From: JAMQPK01 sp035937795
GTDB taxonomy: Bacteria; Acidobacteriota; Vicinamibacteria; Vicinamibacterales; JAMQPK01
Length of the DNA: 7,831 nucleotides
Assembly (NCBI GenBank): GCA_035937795.1
Contig: DASZHO010000168.1
Span: 1-7,831 of the forward strand
Direction: 5' to 3'
Position 1 is the first letter of the stretch. Each line of letters opens with the position of its first letter. Shown piece after piece: positions 5,487 through 7,831 of the stretch. Below the pieces are notes generated by a model, which was not told the origin of the DNA, ran no database searches, and saw only the letters and a list, made by a program, of their open reading frames with translations. The position numbers were made by a program, and so were the translations under genes.

Positions 5487-6758
5487 ATGCCTCGCGTCGT
5501 TGTCATCGGTGCGGGCGCGGCGGGAACCATGGCTGCAATCTTCGCCGCCTCCGCCGGCGCAGACACATGGCTGCTCGAGCGGACCGGAGACGGCGGCCGG
5601 AAAATTCTGATCAGCGGCGGCGGCCGCTGCAACATTCTGCCGTCGACGCTTGATGAAGCGCGCTTCGTGACCGATTCTTCGCCGCACATCCTTCGCAAGA
5701 TGCTGCGCTCCTGGCCGCTCGCCGACCAGATCGCCTTCTTCGAACACGACGCGGGCATTCCGCTGATGATGGAACCCGAATCGGCAAAGGTGTTTCCGAG
5801 ATCGGAGAGTGCTCGGGATGTGCGCGACAGGCTGTTCGCGCTGGCTCGCGCCAGGGGCGTGAACATCGCGACCGGCTGCCTGGTCACCGGTTTTGAGCCG
5901 GCCCATGAAGCCGATCGCGCTGAACCGGCCGGCTGGCGGATTGATTGTCAGGGCCAATCCCCGCTCCTGGCCGACGCGGTGATTGCGGCAACGGGAGGAT
6001 TGTCGGTTCCCAGAACCGGCAGCGACGGCCGGGGCCTGAGTGTTGTCGAAAAACTGGGTCACACGATTCATCGGACTTACGCAGCCCTCACGCCCCTGAC
6101 GATCCAGTCTGGGCCGGGCGCCCCAACGGCCTGGCCATTCGCCGGGCTGTCCGGCGTGTCGCTGCCGGTCACGTTGACCGCTCGCGCAGGCGAGCTGGCC
6201 GCGAAGGCGACCGGCGGCTTTCTCTTCACCCACACCGGCTATAGCGGGCCGTCGGTGCTCGACGTCTCGCATGTCGCCGTACGATCGCGCGCTGAAACCC
6301 CCCGCCCGGCGCGAATCACCGTTCGGTGGACGCGCTTCTCAGGCAGGCACTGGGATGCAGCCTTGCAGGCGCGCGGAAACAGATCGGTGCTGAATGCGGT
6401 GGCTGCCGAGCTGCCAACCCGGCTCGCCGAAACGCTGCTCGAAGTTGCGGGAGTCGATCGGCGGCGAATGCTGTCGAACCTCGCGCGCGAGGAGCGCCTG
6501 CGGCTGGTCGAGACGCTCGATTGTTACGCGCTTCCGTGGGCCGGAGACGAGGGCTTCAGGAAAGCGGAGGTCACCGGGGGCGGAGTGAGCTTGTCGGAGA
6601 TCAACTCGAAGACGATGGAGAGCAAGATCCACCGCGGGCTGTTTTTGTGCGGCGAGATGCTCGACGCGTTCGGCCCGATAGGCGGCTACAACTTTCAGTG
6701 GGCCTGGGCCACCGGCCGCGCCGCCGGCCTCGGCGCCGCCGCGCGCCGTGAGCCTTGA
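5487..6758 (+). CDS. HI0933/YhiN-family FAD-dependent oxidoreductase
   Basis: The 423-residue product is a full-length member of the BaiN/YhiN/HI0933 flavoprotein family. It has an N-terminal FAD Rossmann motif VVVIGAGAAGTMAA (4-17), ERTGDGGRKILISGGGRCN (31-49, the typical GRK-x-x-x-SGxGRCN block), AVIAATGGLSVPRTGSDG in the middle, and the conserved C-terminal block TGGGVSLSEINSKTMESK followed by GLFLCGEMLDAFGPIGGYNFQWAWATG. The C-terminal block completes the FAD site. The reaction of most members is unknown. The frame opens at ATG 5487, three bases after a heptamer array, with no ribosome binding site. The last codons (GT GAG CCT TGA, from 6748) already belong to the next heptamer array, so the stop codon and the final Glu-Pro are repeat-derived. 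Confidence 0.92.
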   Translation: MPRVVVIGAGAAGTMAAIFAASAGADTWLLERTGDGGRKILISGGGRCNILPSTLDEARFVTDSSPHILRKMLRSWPLADQIAFFEHDAGIPLMMEPESAKVFPRSESARDVRDRLFALARARGVNIATGCLVTGFEPAHEADRAEPAGWRIDCQGQSPLLADAVIAATGGLSVPRTGSDGRGLSVVEKLGHTIHRTYAALTPLTIQSGPGAPTAWPFAGLSGVSLPVTLTARAGELAAKATGGFLFTHTGYSGPSVLDVSHVAVRSRAETPRPARITVRWTRFSGRHWDAALQARGNRSVLNAVAAELPTRLAETLLEVAGVDRRRMLSNLAREERLRLVETLDCYALPWAGDEGFRKAEVTGGGVSLSEINSKTMESKIHRGLFLCGEMLDAFGPIGGYNFQWAWATGRAAGLGAAARREP

Positions 6759-6865
6759 GCCATGCGCCTTGCGTCCTGAGCAATGAGCTGAAAGCTGAAG
6801 GCTGACCGCTGAAGCCGACCGCTGAAAGCTGACCGCTGAAAGCTGACCGCTGAAAGCTGAGTTAT
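6748..6865. repeat. Heptamer repeat array C (about 17 units, two sub-families)
   Basis: The first part (6748-6789) consists of TGAGCCN-like units (GTGAGCC, TTGAGCC, ATGCGCC, TTGCGTC, CTGAGCA, ATGAGCT). The second part (6790-6858) consists of GAAAGCT and GACCGCT units. Three identical 14-bp dimers (GACCGCT plus GAAAGCT) occupy 6817-6858. One unit, GAAGCC at 6811-6816, is 6 bp, the only register slip in the window's three clear arrays. The final GAGTTAT (6859-6865) runs into the predicted -10 box of the next gene. Confidence 0.95.
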
Positions 6866-6874
6866 GCTCTCTCC
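6863..6874 (+). promoter_or_regulatory. -10-like element directly before the response-regulator start
   Basis: TATGCT (6863-6868) matches TATAAT at four of six positions and lies 6 nt before ATG 6875. CTCTCC separates them and there is no Shine-Dalgarno sequence. The -35 region falls inside array C and shows no consensus hexamer. Confidence 0.4.
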
Positions 6875-7831
6875 ATGTCACTGACTACGAAGATCCTGAT
6901 TGTCGAAGATGACGCCGACAGCGCCGAGTTCCTGAGAATCATGCTCGAGCGCGAAGGCTACATGGTTCGCGCCGCCGCGACGGCCAGGCAGGCGCTCGAA
7001 GAGCTCTCAGCGTGGCGGCCAGAGATCATCCTCATGGACCTGCTGCTGCCCGACGTCGAGGGCATGGACCTTCTGACCGATTTCCGCCGGATGAGCCCGA
7101 CCACCCAGGTGATCGTCGTGAGCGGACACGGCAGCATCACCATTGCCGTCGAGGCGATGGAAAGCGGCGCGCTGAGCTTTATCGAAAAGCCAATCAACCC
7201 GAGCGTGCTGACGGCTCAGCTTCACAAGGCCGGCGAGCGGTTGGCGCTGACGGCGGAAAATCGGCGCCTGCGCGCCGAGCTCGAAGAAAGCGCGTCGTTT
7301 GGCGGGCTGATCGGCCGGAGCAAGCCGATGCGCCAGCTTCGCCAGCTCATCAAGTCGGTGGCGCCCACCGATGCGAACGTGTTGATCACCGGCGAGAACG
7401 GCTCCGGCAAGGAAGTGGTGGCGACGGTCATTCACGAGAGCAGCAAGCGCGCGGGCGGCTCCTTCATCAAGGTCAACTGCGCCGCCATTCCCACCGACCT
7501 GATCGAATCCGAGCTGTTCGGCCACAAGCGCGGGGCCTTCACGGGCGCGGTGAACGACAAGCAAGGCCTGATGGACATGGCCAACAACGGCACGCTGCTG
7601 CTCGACGAAATCGGCGAGCTGTCGACCAACCTTCAGGTGAAGCTGTTGCGGGTCCTCCAGGACCGTGAATTCCGCCCGGTGGGCAGCACCAAGATTCTCA
7701 AGCCCAATTTCAGGCTGATCTGCTCGACGAACGTGAACGTGGAGAGCGCCTTGAAGGACGGCAGGCTGCGGGAGGATCTCTATTACCGCGTGAACACGCT
7801 GACGCTGACGGTTCCGCCGCTTCGCGATCGC
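6875..7831 (+). CDS. Sigma-54-dependent response regulator (NtrC family), 3' truncated by the window edge
   Basis: The 319 visible residues hold a receiver domain (about 5-120) and most of a sigma-54-interacting AAA+ domain (about 143 onward). Receiver residues are the acidic pair D12-D13, phospho-acceptor D55 in ILMDLLLPD, S83 in VVSGHG and K105 in EKP. A charged, probably coiled linker (120-140, RLALTAENRRLRAELEE) follows. The AAA+ part shows Walker A GENGSGKE (173-180, a variant of the usual GESGTGKE), the sigma-54 contact loop GAFTGA (220-225), Walker B TLLLDEIGE (240-248) and LREDLYYRVN (298-307). The family normally ends in a Fis-type DNA-binding domain, which lies beyond the window. 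No histidine kinase is visible upstream, so its partner is either downstream or unlinked. Its targets are unknown, and no -24/-12 promoter was noticed here. Confidence 0.95.
   Translation, partial: MSLTTKILIVEDDADSAEFLRIMLEREGYMVRAAATARQALEELSAWRPEIILMDLLLPDVEGMDLLTDFRRMSPTTQVIVVSGHGSITIAVEAMESGALSFIEKPINPSVLTAQLHKAGERLALTAENRRLRAELEESASFGGLIGRSKPMRQLRQLIKSVAPTDANVLITGENGSGKEVVATVIHESSKRAGGSFIKVNCAAIPTDLIESELFGHKRGAFTGAVNDKQGLMDMANNGTLLLDEIGELSTNLQVKLLRVLQDREFRPVGSTKILKPNFRLICSTNVNVESALKDGRLREDLYYRVNTLTLTVPPLRDR

Noticed and set aside
5439..6272. Minus-strand 277-residue open frame opposite the flavoprotein
   Set aside because: It ends in Lys/Ser repeats that come directly from heptamer array B, and the plus strand has unmistakable FAD-family motifs throughout.
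4763..6758. AlkB-type gene and flavoprotein as a DNA-repair operon
   Set aside because: They share a strand, but the 98-bp spacer is entirely repeat, the second gene may have its own -10 element, and the HI0933/YhiN family has no established link to alkylation repair.
5386..6865. CRISPR-like array
   Set aside because: The units are 7 bp, directly tandem and without unique spacers, and no cas gene is present.
6339..6881. Minus-strand frame with SAVS/QLSA-like repeats near its start
   Set aside because: The repeats are translations of heptamer array C; the rest is antisense to the conserved flavoprotein C-terminus.

Overview
The window is high-GC bacterial DNA with six complete genes and two genes cut by the window edges. 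The style suggests a soil-type Acidobacteriota, perhaps the Vicinamibacteria. The pointers are a proline-rich TonB-type protein, several exported enzymes, a Gly/Asn/Tyr-rich secreted protein, an NtrC-type regulator, and spacers packed with 7-bp repeats. This placement is inference; Myxococcota or Gemmatimonadota are not excluded. I see no CRISPR array, insertion sequence, phage gene, tRNA or rRNA.

Layout. At 2-646 (+) is the C-terminal part of a TonB-family protein. It converges on a minus-strand exported protein (729-1697) with two Sm/SH3-like repeats, an NGQYG-type linker and a C-terminal domain resembling the galactophilic lectin PA-IL (LecA). A clear intrinsic terminator (652-681, minus strand) lies between them. 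Diverging from the secreted protein is a two-gene unit: an exported metallo-beta-lactamase-fold protein with an altered metal site (1797-2759), overlapping by 4 bp a SAM-dependent methyltransferase (2756-3568). The overlap sits in a perfect 15-bp tandem duplication. A minus-strand exported alpha/beta hydrolase (3584-4723) converges on this pair and diverges from an AlkB-type dioxygenase (4763-5386), with facing -10 elements in a 39-bp gap. Then come an HI0933/YhiN-type flavoprotein (5487-6758) and the first 319 codons of a sigma-54-dependent response regulator (6875-end).

The genes do not form one pathway. Only the MBL-fold/methyltransferase pair looks like an operon; the rest read as separate units.

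The most unusual signal is between the genes. Each of the four spacers longer than 50 bp carries 7-bp-period repeats, three clearly and one degenerately. Unit sequences differ from spacer to spacer, and the three clear arrays begin at or inside a stop codon. The second signal is that the four plus-strand genes with their own upstream region lack a well-placed Shine-Dalgarno sequence and have a TAnnnT-like -10 element 6-7 nt before the start codon. That geometry fits leaderless mRNAs. The minus-strand genes have ordinary ribosome binding sites.
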